From: Flavobacteriaceae bacterium
GTDB lineage: Bacteria > Bacteroidota > Bacteroidia > Flavobacteriales > Flavobacteriaceae
Length of the DNA: 40,027 bases
NCBI GenBank assembly: GCA_024763365.1
Contig: JANTFO010000010.1
Span: forward strand, 1 to 40,027
Direction: 5' to 3'
The stretch's first letter is position 1; each line of letters starts with the position of its first letter. The position numbers and the translations under genes were made by a program. Of the stretch, positions 21,605 through 31,403 are shown in pieces. The notes beneath the pieces were generated by a model, which had not been told where the DNA came from, ran no database searches, and saw only the letters and a program-made list of their open reading frames with translations.

Positions 21605-23038
21605 TCAGCTAAACAAATACCATAGTTGTGTTGTAAAAAAAGTGACTATCAGACCTAATGCAATAGGTAAAAAAGTAGAAACCAATGTCCATTTAAGACT
21701 TTTTGTCTCCTTATAAATAGTCATAATTGTAGTTGAACAAGGATTGTGTAATAAGCTGAAAAGCATCAAATTAATTCCTGTTAATAATGTCCAACCACCG
21801 GCTTGCAATATTTGAGCAGTATCGTGTATAGAGTCCATCTCAAACATCACTCCAGTTCCTTCACCAACGCCTGATATATTGGCACTCAATACAGTAAGCA
21901 TCAGGATAGTTGGAATCACAATTTCATTAGCCGGAATTGCAATTATATATGCCAAAAGAATGACCCCATTCAAACCAAAAATAAATGCAAAAGGGCCTGA
22001 CCACTTGATAAAATACGCTGCAATACTCAACTCCCCGATATGGATATTAGCCACCAACCAAATAAGAATTCCGGCTGGAATAGCAAATACAATTGCTCTA
22101 TAGAGAACTATTAATGTTCTGTCAATCAGAGATGTATAAAGTGTTCGCCATATTCTTGGTGGACGATAAGGTGGTAATTCCAAACTAAATGATGAAGCCT
22201 CACCTCGCAATACAGTTCTGCTTAAACCCCAAGATACCAGTAAACTAAAAAATATTCCCAAAATTGCAACAAAAACCACAGAGGCTGCAGAAACCAAACC
22301 GGCTAAACTGGCAGGGACTAATCCACCAATAAAAATACTTGCAATCAAAATTTGCGTAGGCCACCTGCCATTACACAGGGAAAAATTATTTGTAATGATG
22401 GCAATTAATCTTTCACGTGGACTATCAATTACTCTTGCAGCAACTACACCTGCAGCATTACAACCAAATCCCATACTCATAGTCAAAGCCTGTTTTCCGT
22501 GAGCACCTGCTTTTCGGAATAGATTATCCATATTAAAAGCTACTCTTGGCAAATATCCTAAATCTTCCAATAAAGTAAATAACGGAAAAAATATAGCCAT
22601 AGGCGGTAACATAACAGCTATTACCCAGGCCATTGATAAATAGGCCCCATCAATTAAAACACCATCTAACCACCAAGGTAAATGTAGCGCATTTGCAAAA
22701 TTCTTTAAGATAGGATGAATAGTATCTATTAACAAATCAGCCAGTAAAGAAGAAGGGTAATTAGCTCCCGCTATAGTAATCCAAAAAACCAACGCTAAAA
22801 TAACAACCATCAATGGAAATCCTAACCATCTGCTCGTTATCAGCTTATCTATCTTTAAATCAAAACTATAGACCTGTTTTCCATCTTTTTGTTTTACAGT
22901 TTTATGTGCTATATGGGAAGCTTCCTCATAGATTGTTTCTACAATAGAATCGTGAAAATCACTCCCCAAATCCCACCTTGCTGCATTCGCTTCCGAAATA
23001 ATTTCATCACCTATTGATTGTAAATTGTCTTTATTCAT
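21605..23038 (-). CDS. FeoB-type ferrous iron/metal transporter, permease (nucleoside recognition/Gate) part only
   Basis: 477 aa multi-[17 protein letters not shown] linker, [44 protein letters not shown], repeated gate domains; no G domain. Confidence 0.88.
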   Translation of the reverse strand: MNKDNLQSIGDEIISEANAARWDLGSDFHDSIVETIYEEASHIAHKTVKQKDGKQVYSFDLKIDKLITSRWLGFPLMVVILALVFWITIAGANYPSSLLADLLIDTIHPILKNFANALHLPWWLDGVLIDGAYLSMAWVIAVMLPPMAIFFPLFTLLEDLGYLPRVAFNMDNLFRKAGAHGKQALTMSMGFGCNAAGVVAARVIDSPRERLIAIITNNFSLCNGRWPTQILIASIFIGGLVPASLAGLVSAASVVFVAILGIFFSLLVSWGLSRTVLRGEASSFSLELPPYRPPRIWRTLYTSLIDRTLIVLYRAIVFAIPAGILIWLVANIHIGELSIAAYFIKWSGPFAFIFGLNGVILLAYIIAIPANEIVIPTILMLTVLSANISGVGEGTGVMFEMDSIHDTAQILQAGGWTLLTGINLMLFSLLHNPCSTTIMTIYKETKSLKWTLVSTFLPIALGLIVTFFTTQLWYLFS

Positions 23039-23054
23039 GCTTATTCAATATATT

Positions 23055-23840
23055 TTATATAGCAAATCTTTCTTCTCTTAGATTTCCAATTTCTCCAGAA
23101 CGAATGGCCTCAATAATACTATTATCTCCCTCTAATAAACGCATAGCTACCCATTTTACATTTGGTAAATCAGGGTAAACTTCTAGAATTTTATTCGATA
23201 ATTTGACAATGGCATTGTTAAGATTCTTAGAATGCTTCTTTATCTTTCTGGGTTTACATACATATTTACCTGAGGCCACTTCGTGTATTGCTTGTAGTAA
23301 TTCATCCATCCCTTGTTTACTTCTCGCCGATGTGGGTATTACCGGAATACCTAATTCCTTTGAAAGTAAACGTATGTCAATTTCTATGTGATTTCTAGCT
23401 GCTTCATCAATGAGGTTTACACATAGAACTGCCCTGTTAGTCAACTCCAATATTTGCAAAACCAAATTTAAATTACGTTGTAAACGAGTAGCATCGGCAA
23501 TGACAACTGTTACGTCAGGCTTTCCAAAAAGAATAAAATCACGAGCCACTTCCTCGTCTTTACTAGTAGACAGTAAAGAATAAGTGCCGGGTAAGTCTAT
23601 AACTTTATATTTTTTTTCGTTAAATCTAAACCCTCCTTCTGCTCTTACCACTGTTTTCCCTGGCCAATTACCGGTATGTTGATGCAAACCGGTCAAGTTA
23701 TTAAAAACAGTACTTTTTCCGGTATTGGGGTTGCCTGCCAGTGCAATAACATAATCTACATTTTGAAGATTTAATCCCAATTTGATGAGATTAGCTTTAT
23801 GATGTACCGGACAATTTTCACAATTATTAGGAGTGTGCAT
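23055..23840 (-). CDS. FeoB-type small GTPase (G domain encoded separately)
   Basis: GNPNTGKSTVFNNLTGLHQHTGNWPGKTV, DLPGTYSLLSTSKDEEVARDFI, NLID, SARSKQGMDEL. The ORF starts at 23864; start at MHTPNNCENCP (23840) gives a shorter overlap with the upstream gene. Confidence 0.88.
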   Translation of the reverse strand: MHTPNNCENCPVHHKANLIKLGLNLQNVDYVIALAGNPNTGKSTVFNNLTGLHQHTGNWPGKTVVRAEGGFRFNEKKYKVIDLPGTYSLLSTSKDEEVARDFILFGKPDVTVVIADATRLQRNLNLVLQILELTNRAVLCVNLIDEAARNHIEIDIRLLSKELGIPVIPTSARSKQGMDELLQAIHEVASGKYVCKPRKIKKHSKNLNNAIVKLSNKILEVYPDLPNVKWVAMRLLEGDNSIIEAIRSGEIGNLREERFAI

Positions 23841-24900
23841 GTTCTTTGATTTTGATTCGATCAATAAAAATTAGCCCTGCTTCCTTTTTTCGAATTCCTA
23901 TAGTTGTTCCCATAACATTATAGGCCACCGGGTTTCCTGAAGCACTTTTCATCAAAGCTTTAATCCTACTACCGGGAACAATACCCAAATCCAATAAACG
24001 ACGACGTTGTGGGCCTCGACAATTTGTTGATATACCTTTAATGATAGCTTCATCTCCAATTTCTAGAGATGAAAGAAGTTCATGTTTTTGAGGTAAAATT
24101 GTTTTATGATCATCTTTTTCAACTTTAACTTGTCCAGCAAAAAGTGGTGTCAAAGTACATTCTTCACCATCAGCAACAAAGGTGATTTTTTTATCATTCA
24201 CCTCAGTAATATATACAGACATACCAGGGTGCAAACCTAAAACATTCAGTTGTTCAAAAATGCTACTGGGTTCATCCTCAAGATGAATAATCTTTCCCAT
24301 TTCTCTTTCCTTCATTGTGTTTAATAACACACCCTTTGCATCTGGTAATTCTCCTTTTTTGGTAGGTATAGGATCCCCATGCGGGTCAAAAACGGGATTG
24401 CCGATACTGGCAGCTAATATTTCTATTTTTTCTTGTGAAACATGATGTTCTAATCTGTCTGCAACATTATGCCAATCAGTAGGTTTTACACCTGTTTGAT
24501 CCGCCAAATATCGTTCCCAAACCCGATGAATTCTTATGATGCGTAAGGCATAAGATCTTCCTTCATCTGTCAAGGTAACAAACTGATTTTCAAAATGAAT
24601 AAATTCTAGCTCCATGAGCTTCCCAATGAGCTCTCCGGCAGTATCTGTTGCGATATTCAGATTTCCTGCTATTGCATTTATATCGCATTTTACTTTGTTA
24701 TATTCACAATCAAAAATAAATTTTAATGCATCCTCTAACTGTATCCGCTTGTTATGACGGTAAATTTTTGTTAGCCACTCTAACCCCCCATTTCTCGGCC
24801 AAAAAAACCAAATTAAAAAAGTCAATATAAGTAACCCGATGACTAACATAACTGCCGGATGCCTGGCATCTGCATTAACTATGTAATTGGTAATTATCAT
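23827..24900 (-). CDS. Membrane-anchored DtxR-family regulator fused to a C-terminal FeoA domain
   Basis: N-terminal TM helix HPAVMLVIGLLILTFLIWFFWP; DtxR-type HTH and dimerization region (HRVWERYLADQTG...RLEHHVS...GNPVFDPHGDPIPTKKGEL); FeoA pattern LSSLEIGDEAIIKGI...RRRLLDLGIVPGSRIKALMKS...GNPVAYNVMGTTIGIRKKEAGLIFI. Confidence 0.85.
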   Translation of the reverse strand: MIITNYIVNADARHPAVMLVIGLLILTFLIWFFWPRNGGLEWLTKIYRHNKRIQLEDALKFIFDCEYNKVKCDINAIAGNLNIATDTAGELIGKLMELEFIHFENQFVTLTDEGRSYALRIIRIHRVWERYLADQTGVKPTDWHNVADRLEHHVSQEKIEILAASIGNPVFDPHGDPIPTKKGELPDAKGVLLNTMKEREMGKIIHLEDEPSSIFEQLNVLGLHPGMSVYITEVNDKKITFVADGEECTLTPLFAGQVKVEKDDHKTILPQKHELLSSLEIGDEAIIKGISTNCRGPQRRRLLDLGIVPGSRIKALMKSASGNPVAYNVMGTTIGIRKKEAGLIFIDRIKIKEHAHS

Positions 24901-24903
24901 TAT

Positions 24904-25563
24904 TTAATCAATAGTTTGTTTTACATAAATCACATTAGTTACTTGATTATTCAATAACATTTTCTGAGCTCCGATATTGATTTCTGTCATACCATTTAGA
25001 AATTGTTTTTCAACGCCAATTTTAGTTCCAACATTTATTTGATTAGCTGCACAAAAGTCAAAAAAATCCTTATCTGAACTGTTTAATCGTAAAACTTCGT
25101 AAGTTTTGCCTGCGATAGAGTGCATCAATGAAATCTGGTTATTTTCGTAAGACAATACCCCTTTTTTGGAAGGGATTGGATCACCATGTGGATCTACAGA
25201 AGGATTGTCGAGATACTGTTCTATTTTATTTGCCAGAAAGTCTGAAGTGAAATGCTCCAAATTTTCTGCTTCACAATGAATTTCGTGTAATGACAATTCT
25301 AAAGTTTCATACAAAAAGGATTCCCAAAGTCTGTGTTTTCGCAATACATTGAGTGCTAATTTTTTTCCTGAATCTGTTAACGAAACTGGTTTGTATTTAA
25401 TATAATTTACCAAATTCTTTGCAGATAACTTTCTTGCCATGTCTGTAGCTGCAGTATTGGATATTTTTAATATTCTCGCAATAGTACTCAACTTAGTATC
25501 AGCTTCAGACAAGTGTTGCTGATTATAAACAGTTTTTACAAAATTCTCTACTGAGACCGACAT
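24904..25563 (-). CDS. DtxR/MntR-family metal-dependent transcriptional regulator
   Basis: SVENFVKTVYNQQHLSEADTKLSTIARILKISNTAATDMARKLSAKNLV HTH; RKHRLWESFL...EAENLEHFTSDFLANKIEQYLDNPSVDPHGDPIPSKKG. Confidence 0.9.
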   Translation of the reverse strand: MSVSVENFVKTVYNQQHLSEADTKLSTIARILKISNTAATDMARKLSAKNLVNYIKYKPVSLTDSGKKLALNVLRKHRLWESFLYETLELSLHEIHCEAENLEHFTSDFLANKIEQYLDNPSVDPHGDPIPSKKGVLSYENNQISLMHSIAGKTYEVLRLNSSDKDFFDFCAANQINVGTKIGVEKQFLNGMTEINIGAQKMLLNNQVTNVIYVKQTID

Positions 25564-25589
25564 AATAATGTGAATTTAAAATATTATTG

Positions 25590-25623
25590 AAGTATACTTT
25601 AATTTATAAACAAATATACTTAA
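25590..25623 (-). promoter_or_regulatory. Candidate promoter with two overlapping operator-like repeats upstream of the DtxR/Feo operon
   Basis: AAGTATACTTTAAT (25590) and AAATATACTTAAT (start near 25612) are 22 bp apart; on the minus strand TATATTTG (25611-25618) fits the TAnnTTTG -7 consensus. Confidence 0.5.
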
Positions 25624-25680
25624 TATAAATTATATGAACCCCTAATTAACATCTAAATTTTAATAGAAAAATCACTAATA

Positions 25681-25734
25681 ATATATCTTTGCAAACTAAA
25701 TCCCTATAAAAAAGTATATCTTTGTAAACTAAAA
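25681..25734 (+). promoter_or_regulatory. Tandemly repeated promoter-like element upstream of clpP
   Basis: atatatctttgcaaactaaat (25681) and gtatatctttgtaaactaaaa (25714); each contains TATCTTTG (TAnnTTTG). Confidence 0.55.
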
Positions 25735-25744
25735 TTATTACAAT

Positions 25745-26404
25745 ATGGATTACGGTAAAGAGTTTAAACAATATGCGACCAAGCACCACGGTATCAGTAG
25801 TATGCACTATGATAAACTGGTGAGCAGTGTGACACCCTACATCATTGAAGAACGACAGCTCAATGTAGCTCAGATGGATGTTTTTTCCCGTTTGATGATG
25901 GACCGCATTATCTTCTTGGGCACCGGCATCAATGACCAGGTGGCCAATATTATACAAGCTCAATTACTCTTTTTAAGCAGTGTAGATTCCACTAAAGATA
26001 TTTCCATCTATATGAATTCTCCCGGAGGTGGTGTTTATGCCGGATTAGGTATCTATGACACCATGCAATTCATCAAACCAGATGTAGCAACTATCTGTAC
26101 AGGTATGGCGGCTTCTATGGCGGCCGTTCTGATGGTTGCCGGCACCAAAGGCAAGCGTTCAGCTTTGCCACATTCACGTATTATGATCCACCAACCTTTG
26201 GGAGGCGCACAAGGACAAGCCAGTGATATTGAGATTACAGCACGAGAGATCTTGAAACTTAAAGATGAGCTTTATCAAATCATCTCCAAACACTCCGGAC
26301 AAAAATTTGAAAAAGTCGCCGAAGATTCCGATCGTGATTATTGGATGAAAGCTGAAGAAGCAAAAGCCTACGGTATGATTGACGAAGTACTTAACCAATC
26401 TTAA
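25745..26404 (+). CDS. clpP: ATP-dependent Clp protease proteolytic subunit
   Basis: [57 protein letters not shown]. Confidence 0.97.
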   Translation: MDYGKEFKQYATKHHGISSMHYDKLVSSVTPYIIEERQLNVAQMDVFSRLMMDRIIFLGTGINDQVANIIQAQLLFLSSVDSTKDISIYMNSPGGGVYAGLGIYDTMQFIKPDVATICTGMAASMAAVLMVAGTKGKRSALPHSRIMIHQPLGGAQGQASDIEITAREILKLKDELYQIISKHSGQKFEKVAEDSDRDYWMKAEEAKAYGMIDEVLNQS

Positions 26405-26409
26405 GTTTT

Positions 26410-27645
26410 ATGTCAAAACAAGAAGACATTCAATGTTCGTTTTGCGGACGTGAAAAATCGGAAACCGAAGTTTTAATCGCCGGTTTAGATGCGCATATTT
26501 GTGATGTGTGTATCGAACAAGCTTATCAAATCGTTTCGGAAGAACTGTCCGAAAAACGTACTAAAAAGGGAAACTTCGATTTTGAAATTAAAAAACCCAA
26601 GGAAATTAAAGCTTTTCTAGATCAATATGTGATTGGACAAGAATCGACCAAAAAATCCATGTCTGTAGCGGTCTATAACCACTATAAACGATTGATACAA
26701 GAAAAAGATGAAAATGAAGTTGAGATCGAAAAAAGTAATATGATCCTGGTGGGTGAAACCGGTACCGGAAAAACTTTAGTAGCTCGAACCATTGCCAGAA
26801 TGCTCAATGTACCTTTTGCCATTGTAGACGCCACGGTATTGACCCAAGCCGGCTATGTGGGGGAAGATGTAGAAACTATTTTGACGCGCTTATTGCAAGC
26901 CGCCGATTATGATGTGGAAAAAGCCCAAAGAGGTATTGTTTTTATCGACGAAATAGACAAAATAGCCCGTAAGGGGGATAATCCTTCTATCACACGTGAT
27001 GTAAGTGGAGAAGGCGTGCAACAGGCCTTATTGAAACTTTTAGAAGGTGCCGTAGTGAATGTACCTCCCAAAGGAGGCAGGAAACATCCTGAACAAAAAT
27101 TTGTAGAAATAGATACAACTAATATTTTATTTGTGGCCGGTGGTGCTTTCTCAGGTATTGACAAAATGATCAGTAAACGTTTGAATATGCAGGCTGTAGG
27201 TTATAATGCCGTTAATAAAGGAGCCGAAATCGACAAAGAAAATCTATTGCAATATATTATTCCCAAAGATCTAAAAGAATTTGGATTGATTCCGGAAATC
27301 ATTGGCCGATTACCTGTTTTGACTTTCATGAATCCTTTAGATGCCAAAACGCTTCGTGCTATCTTAACTGAGCCTAAAAACGCATTAACCAAACAATATA
27401 TCAAACTCTTTGCTATTGATGGTATTGAATTGAGTTTTACTGAGGAAGCACTGGATTATATTGTAGAAAAAGCGGTAGTATATAAATTGGGCGCCAGAGG
27501 CTTACGTTCTCTTTGCGAAGTAGTTTTAACTGATGCGATGTTTGACATGCCGGGAGAAAAAGAAACAAGTCTTGAGGTAAACAAAGACTATGTAGTTCAT
27601 AAACTATCTAAAACTACGCTTAATAAGTTAAAAGCGGCATCTTAA
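26410..27645 (+). CDS. clpX: ATP-dependent Clp protease ATP-binding subunit ClpX
   Basis: N-terminal zinc finger CSFCGR...[40 protein letters not shown]. Confidence 0.98.
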   Translation: MSKQEDIQCSFCGREKSETEVLIAGLDAHICDVCIEQAYQIVSEELSEKRTKKGNFDFEIKKPKEIKAFLDQYVIGQESTKKSMSVAVYNHYKRLIQEKDENEVEIEKSNMILVGETGTGKTLVARTIARMLNVPFAIVDATVLTQAGYVGEDVETILTRLLQAADYDVEKAQRGIVFIDEIDKIARKGDNPSITRDVSGEGVQQALLKLLEGAVVNVPPKGGRKHPEQKFVEIDTTNILFVAGGAFSGIDKMISKRLNMQAVGYNAVNKGAEIDKENLLQYIIPKDLKEFGLIPEIIGRLPVLTFMNPLDAKTLRAILTEPKNALTKQYIKLFAIDGIELSFTEEALDYIVEKAVVYKLGARGLRSLCEVVLTDAMFDMPGEKETSLEVNKDYVVHKLSKTTLNKLKAAS

Positions 27646-27999
27646 TTATAAGCCGGCTTCTTTTCTCGCTTTTTTAGTCAAGCTATTTACAATTAGTTCA
27701 TAAGAATGGTCCGTGAGTTCCACTAAAAGATCTTGGGTTATACTTCCGGCAAGTATTACCGTATTCCAATGTTTTTTACTCATATGATAGCCGGGTAAGA
27801 TATTTTCATAGGTTTCTCGCAATGCTAAAGCACGTTCAGGGTTGCATTTAAGATTTACCCTAAGAGGTTGGCTATCTAAAGAAGCTAATGCAAACATTTT
27901 TCCGGCGACTTTAAAAACCAAAGTAGTTTCATCAAATGGGAAAGACTCAGTAACCGCTTTTTTAGAAAGACAATAATCTCTAAAAAACTCAATATGCAT
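27646..27999 (-). CDS. MmcQ/YjbR family DNA-binding protein
   Basis: FRDYCLSKKAVTESFPFDETTLVFKVAGKMFAL...HMSKKHWNTVIL pattern. Confidence 0.85.
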   Translation of the reverse strand: MHIEFFRDYCLSKKAVTESFPFDETTLVFKVAGKMFALASLDSQPLRVNLKCNPERALALRETYENILPGYHMSKKHWNTVILAGSITQDLLVELTDHSYELIVNSLTKKARKEAGL

Positions 28000-28022
28000 A
28001 GGTATATAATTTATAAAAAAAT

Positions 28023-28055
28023 AAAAAAATTGCTGCTTAGCTCAACCAAGCAGCA
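28023..28055 (-). terminator. Intrinsic terminator downstream of the 28083-28553 gene
   Basis: TGCTGCTT/AAGCAGCA stem followed on the minus strand by a T run. Confidence 0.75.
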
Positions 28056-28082
28056 TTAGTTGATACTTAAACAACTAGTTAC

Positions 28083-28553
28083 TTAGATCTTTCCCGACTT
28101 CATTTTTTGTCTTTCCTCACGAATTTCTTTAAAATAGTGCTGTTTAATGGAGTCCATTTTTTCTCTCATTTCCTGAAATTTTTCACTTTCACCATTATCA
28201 AAGAAAAATAGATTATCATCGAAACCTTTGTAGCTTCTTAATGAATCCTTGTCAAAGAAGAAGATAAATGGATCATGCATTTCAAATGGAAAATCTTCCA
28301 TAAAAAAATGCTGCATGTGGGGTGAAAAAAGGAACTTCATTCCATTTCTGATACTATCAATATCAACATGAAAACTATGTCGACCGTCGGATGACCAAGT
28401 ATAGACGGAGTCATAGGCAATTAAATTTCCCTGGTCATCATATTGTTTGTTAACATGCCATTTGGCTTTCGGTGACGCTTGATCTTTTTGAGCACATACA
28501 CTAAAAGTAAGTGTGCTGATCACAAATAAAAGACTTAAAACTAATCTACTCAT
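28083..28553 (-). CDS. Hypothetical secreted protein (aromatic-rich)
   Basis: Signal peptide MSRLVLSLLFVISTLTFSVCAQ; followed by its own terminator. Confidence 0.6.
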   Translation of the reverse strand: MSRLVLSLLFVISTLTFSVCAQKDQASPKAKWHVNKQYDDQGNLIAYDSVYTWSSDGRHSFHVDIDSIRNGMKFLFSPHMQHFFMEDFPFEMHDPFIFFFDKDSLRSYKGFDDNLFFFDNGESEKFQEMREKMDSIKQHYFKEIREERQKMKSGKI

Positions 28554-28716
28554 GACTTTAGGTTTTTAAATTCAATACGAAATTAAAAATAAAAGGCTAT
28601 TTACCCTACCTAAAAAAGCGTTAAAAAAACTTTATAAAAAGTGAAAATTAGCAGTGTCGTTATGAATCTATTATCAGTTAAGCATTTGAATGCTGCTTAC
28701 TGAGTATTGAAACAAA

Positions 28717-29502
28717 CTATTTATACTTCTCAATAGCTTCTTTGATATGTTCAATTCTGTTCTCCGGGTCTGGATGCGTACTTTGAAATTCAGGAAGACT
28801 TTGACCGCCCGAAGCTTGTTTTAAAATCTGCATTACCCCAATCATTTCTGCAGGTGTATAACCTGCATCTATCATAAATTTAACCCCTAAATCGTCACTT
28901 TCTAATTCATCTTCACGTCCATACTTCATGTTAATCAAATTCCCAATCATGGCAGCAGTTTGAGCAGCGCCCATACTACCATCAGAACCAACCAATACAG
29001 CATTAATTAAACCTTGTGTTAAGTCTTGTTTGGCTATTCTTTCAGCAGAGTGGCGACCAACAACATGGCCTATTTCATGGCCCAGAACTCCCGCTAATTG
29101 ATCTTCATTCTCCAGGCGTTTTAATAAGCCGTATGTGATAAATACTTGCCCTCCGGGTAAGGCAAAAGCATTCACCGTATTGGGGTCTCTTAAAAGATGA
29201 AAATCATATTGGTAAGGTGTTTCACGTGCTACACTGGAGTTGACAAGCCTTTGGCCTATTTCATCAATTTTAGCTTGTAATCGTTGATCCGGATATAAAC
29301 CACCGTATTGTTGTGCCATTTGTGGAGCACTGCGTAAACCGATCATGATTTCTTGTTCAGTATCCATGTTGATATGTTGTTTTCTACCAGTCCATTCATT
29401 GGTGCTTGCGTTAGACCAATATTTTACCAGTGCAAAAATTACGATACCTACAGCTATTATTAACTTAATAGGAATACCTCTGGAACGTCTTCTGTAAGTC
29501 AT
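28717..29502 (-). CDS. M48 family metallopeptidase
   Basis: N-terminal TM; VLGHEIGHVVGRHSAERIAK (HExxH), LESDDLGVKFMIDAGY. Confidence 0.93.
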   Translation of the reverse strand: MTYRRRSRGIPIKLIIAVGIVIFALVKYWSNASTNEWTGRKQHINMDTEQEIMIGLRSAPQMAQQYGGLYPDQRLQAKIDEIGQRLVNSSVARETPYQYDFHLLRDPNTVNAFALPGGQVFITYGLLKRLENEDQLAGVLGHEIGHVVGRHSAERIAKQDLTQGLINAVLVGSDGSMGAAQTAAMIGNLINMKYGREDELESDDLGVKFMIDAGYTPAEMIGVMQILKQASGGQSLPEFQSTHPDPENRIEHIKEAIEKYK

Positions 29503-29666
29503 TGTTTTTGAATTTATTTTGTGAATAAAATTATAAAATTATATTTAAATATTCTTAAAAATTTAAATATGTAACAAATATCACATTTGATTAAAAAAAA
29601 ATATCATTTATTTGTGACGTTAATAATAAACCCCAAAAATTGCAAAGAAATATATTTAGTTAGTAA

Positions 29667-29701
29667 TACAAAAATAAGGAGTTAATAGCTCCTTATTTTT
29701 T
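29667..29701 (-). terminator. Intrinsic terminator of yifB
   Basis: aaataaggag/ctccttattt 10-bp stem with T tail directly after the stop codon. Confidence 0.75.
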
Positions 29702-31237
29702 TTATCCCAACCATCCATCACGATCTAAACTTCTATATTGTATCGCTTCTGCAATATGAGATGATATAATATTATGAGAACCTTCGAGATCAGCAATAGT
29801 TCTTGAGACTTTAAGAATTCGGTCATAGGCACGAGCTGAGAGGTTTAGTTTCTCCATGGCTTCTTTTAATAGTTTTAATGAATCCTCATCTAATTTGGCA
29901 TATTTTCTTAATTGTTTGACATTCATTTGTGCATTATAGTGGATGCTTTCTTCTTCAAAGCGTTCTGTTTGTATCTGCCTTGCTTTCATAACTCTTTCTC
30001 TTATAATTTTACTTGATTCTCCTCTTCGTTTCTCTGAAAGCTTCTCAAAGGGAACTGGGGTGACTTCAATGTGAAGATCAATTCTATCTAATAGAGGCCC
30101 TGATATTTTGCTCAAGTAGCGTTGCATTTCGGCAGGTGAAGAGGTCATTGGACTATCGGGATCATTAAAATAGCCACTAGGACTGGGGTTCATACTTGCT
30201 ACCAACATAAAAGAGGAAGGATAAGTAATGGTAAAGCGGGCTCTCGAAATGGTTACTTCTCTATCTTCAAGAGGTTGACGCATGACTTCAAGGACAGTTC
30301 TTTTAAATTCCGGTAATTCATCTAAGAATAAAACGCCGTTATGCGCCAAAGAAATTTCACCGGGTTGTGGATAAGTTCCACCTCCGACAAGGGCAACGTC
30401 TGATATAGTATGGTGGGGACTACGAAATGGCCTTTGACTAAGTAAGCCAATTTGTTCTTTCAATCGTCCTACAACCGAATGAATCTTAGTAGTTTCGAGT
30501 GATTCAGAAAGCGTCATTGGTGGTAATATTCCGGGAAGTCTTTTGGCTAACATCGTCTTTCCGCTTCCGGGTGGACCTATGAGGATAATATTGTGTCCAC
30601 CTGCGGCGGCAATTTCCATACAGCGCTTTACGGTTTCTTGCCCTTTTACATCGGCAAAGTCATTTTCAGGGTCTTTAAGATGTTCGTAAAACTCTTTTCG
30701 GGTATCAATGATGGTTCGTTCCAACGGCTCTCCTTTGTCAAAGTAGTTGATAACTTCCGTAATATTTTTTACCCCATATACTTCAAGGTCACTTACAATT
30801 GCGGCTTCTTTAACGTTTTGTTCCGGTAGTATAAAACCTTTAAATCCTTCTTCACGGGCTTTAATCGCTATAGGTAGTGCTCCTTTAATGGGCTGGAGCG
30901 AGCCGTCAAGCGAGAGCTCTCCCATAATGATATATTGTTCAATTTCAGTTGCTTGAATTTGTTTTGAGGCCACGAGAATACCGATTGCTAAGGTTAGATC
31001 ATAGGCACTTCCTTCTTTACGCATATCGGCAGGAGCCATATTGAGGGTAATTTTTTTACCCGGAATTTTGTATCCGTTGTTTAAGAGTGCCGCAGAAATG
31101 CGGTAATTACTTTCTTTAATGGCATTGTCTGGCAATCCAACCAAGTGGTAGCCAACTCCTTTATCCACATTCACTTCTACAGTGATGGTGGTAGCATCTA
31201 TTCCAAAAACAGCACTTCCATAGACTTTGGTGAGCAT
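29702..31237 (-). CDS. YifB family Mg chelatase-like AAA ATPase
   Basis: N-terminal lon-like/ChlI domain, GPPGSGKTMLAKRLPGILPPM, RPFRSPHHTISDVALVGGG, LSARAYDRILKVSRTIADL. Confidence 0.95.
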   Translation of the reverse strand: MLTKVYGSAVFGIDATTITVEVNVDKGVGYHLVGLPDNAIKESNYRISAALLNNGYKIPGKKITLNMAPADMRKEGSAYDLTLAIGILVASKQIQATEIEQYIIMGELSLDGSLQPIKGALPIAIKAREEGFKGFILPEQNVKEAAIVSDLEVYGVKNITEVINYFDKGEPLERTIIDTRKEFYEHLKDPENDFADVKGQETVKRCMEIAAAGGHNIILIGPPGSGKTMLAKRLPGILPPMTLSESLETTKIHSVVGRLKEQIGLLSQRPFRSPHHTISDVALVGGGTYPQPGEISLAHNGVLFLDELPEFKRTVLEVMRQPLEDREVTISRARFTITYPSSFMLVASMNPSPSGYFNDPDSPMTSSPAEMQRYLSKISGPLLDRIDLHIEVTPVPFEKLSEKRRGESSKIIRERVMKARQIQTERFEEESIHYNAQMNVKQLRKYAKLDEDSLKLLKEAMEKLNLSARAYDRILKVSRTIADLEGSHNIISSHIAEAIQYRSLDRDGWLG

Positions 31238-31403
31238 GGGTTTGTTTATTTATGGTAAAATTAAGAAATTAATTAAAATTCTAACCCATTTAAGATTTAG
31301 ATTATAACAACGTAGATTCAACCACAAATATACATTTGAAACCAGTCATAAAAAAGTGAGATTTATTCAAATTCAATAGTTGCTGAAAATAGTATATAAT
31401 TTA

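Noticed and set aside
25646-25963. 105-aa minus-strand ORF over the clpP promoter and 5' end
   Set aside because: Antisense to the clear ClpP N-terminus, no family motifs; the intergenic part is better explained by clpP promoter elements.
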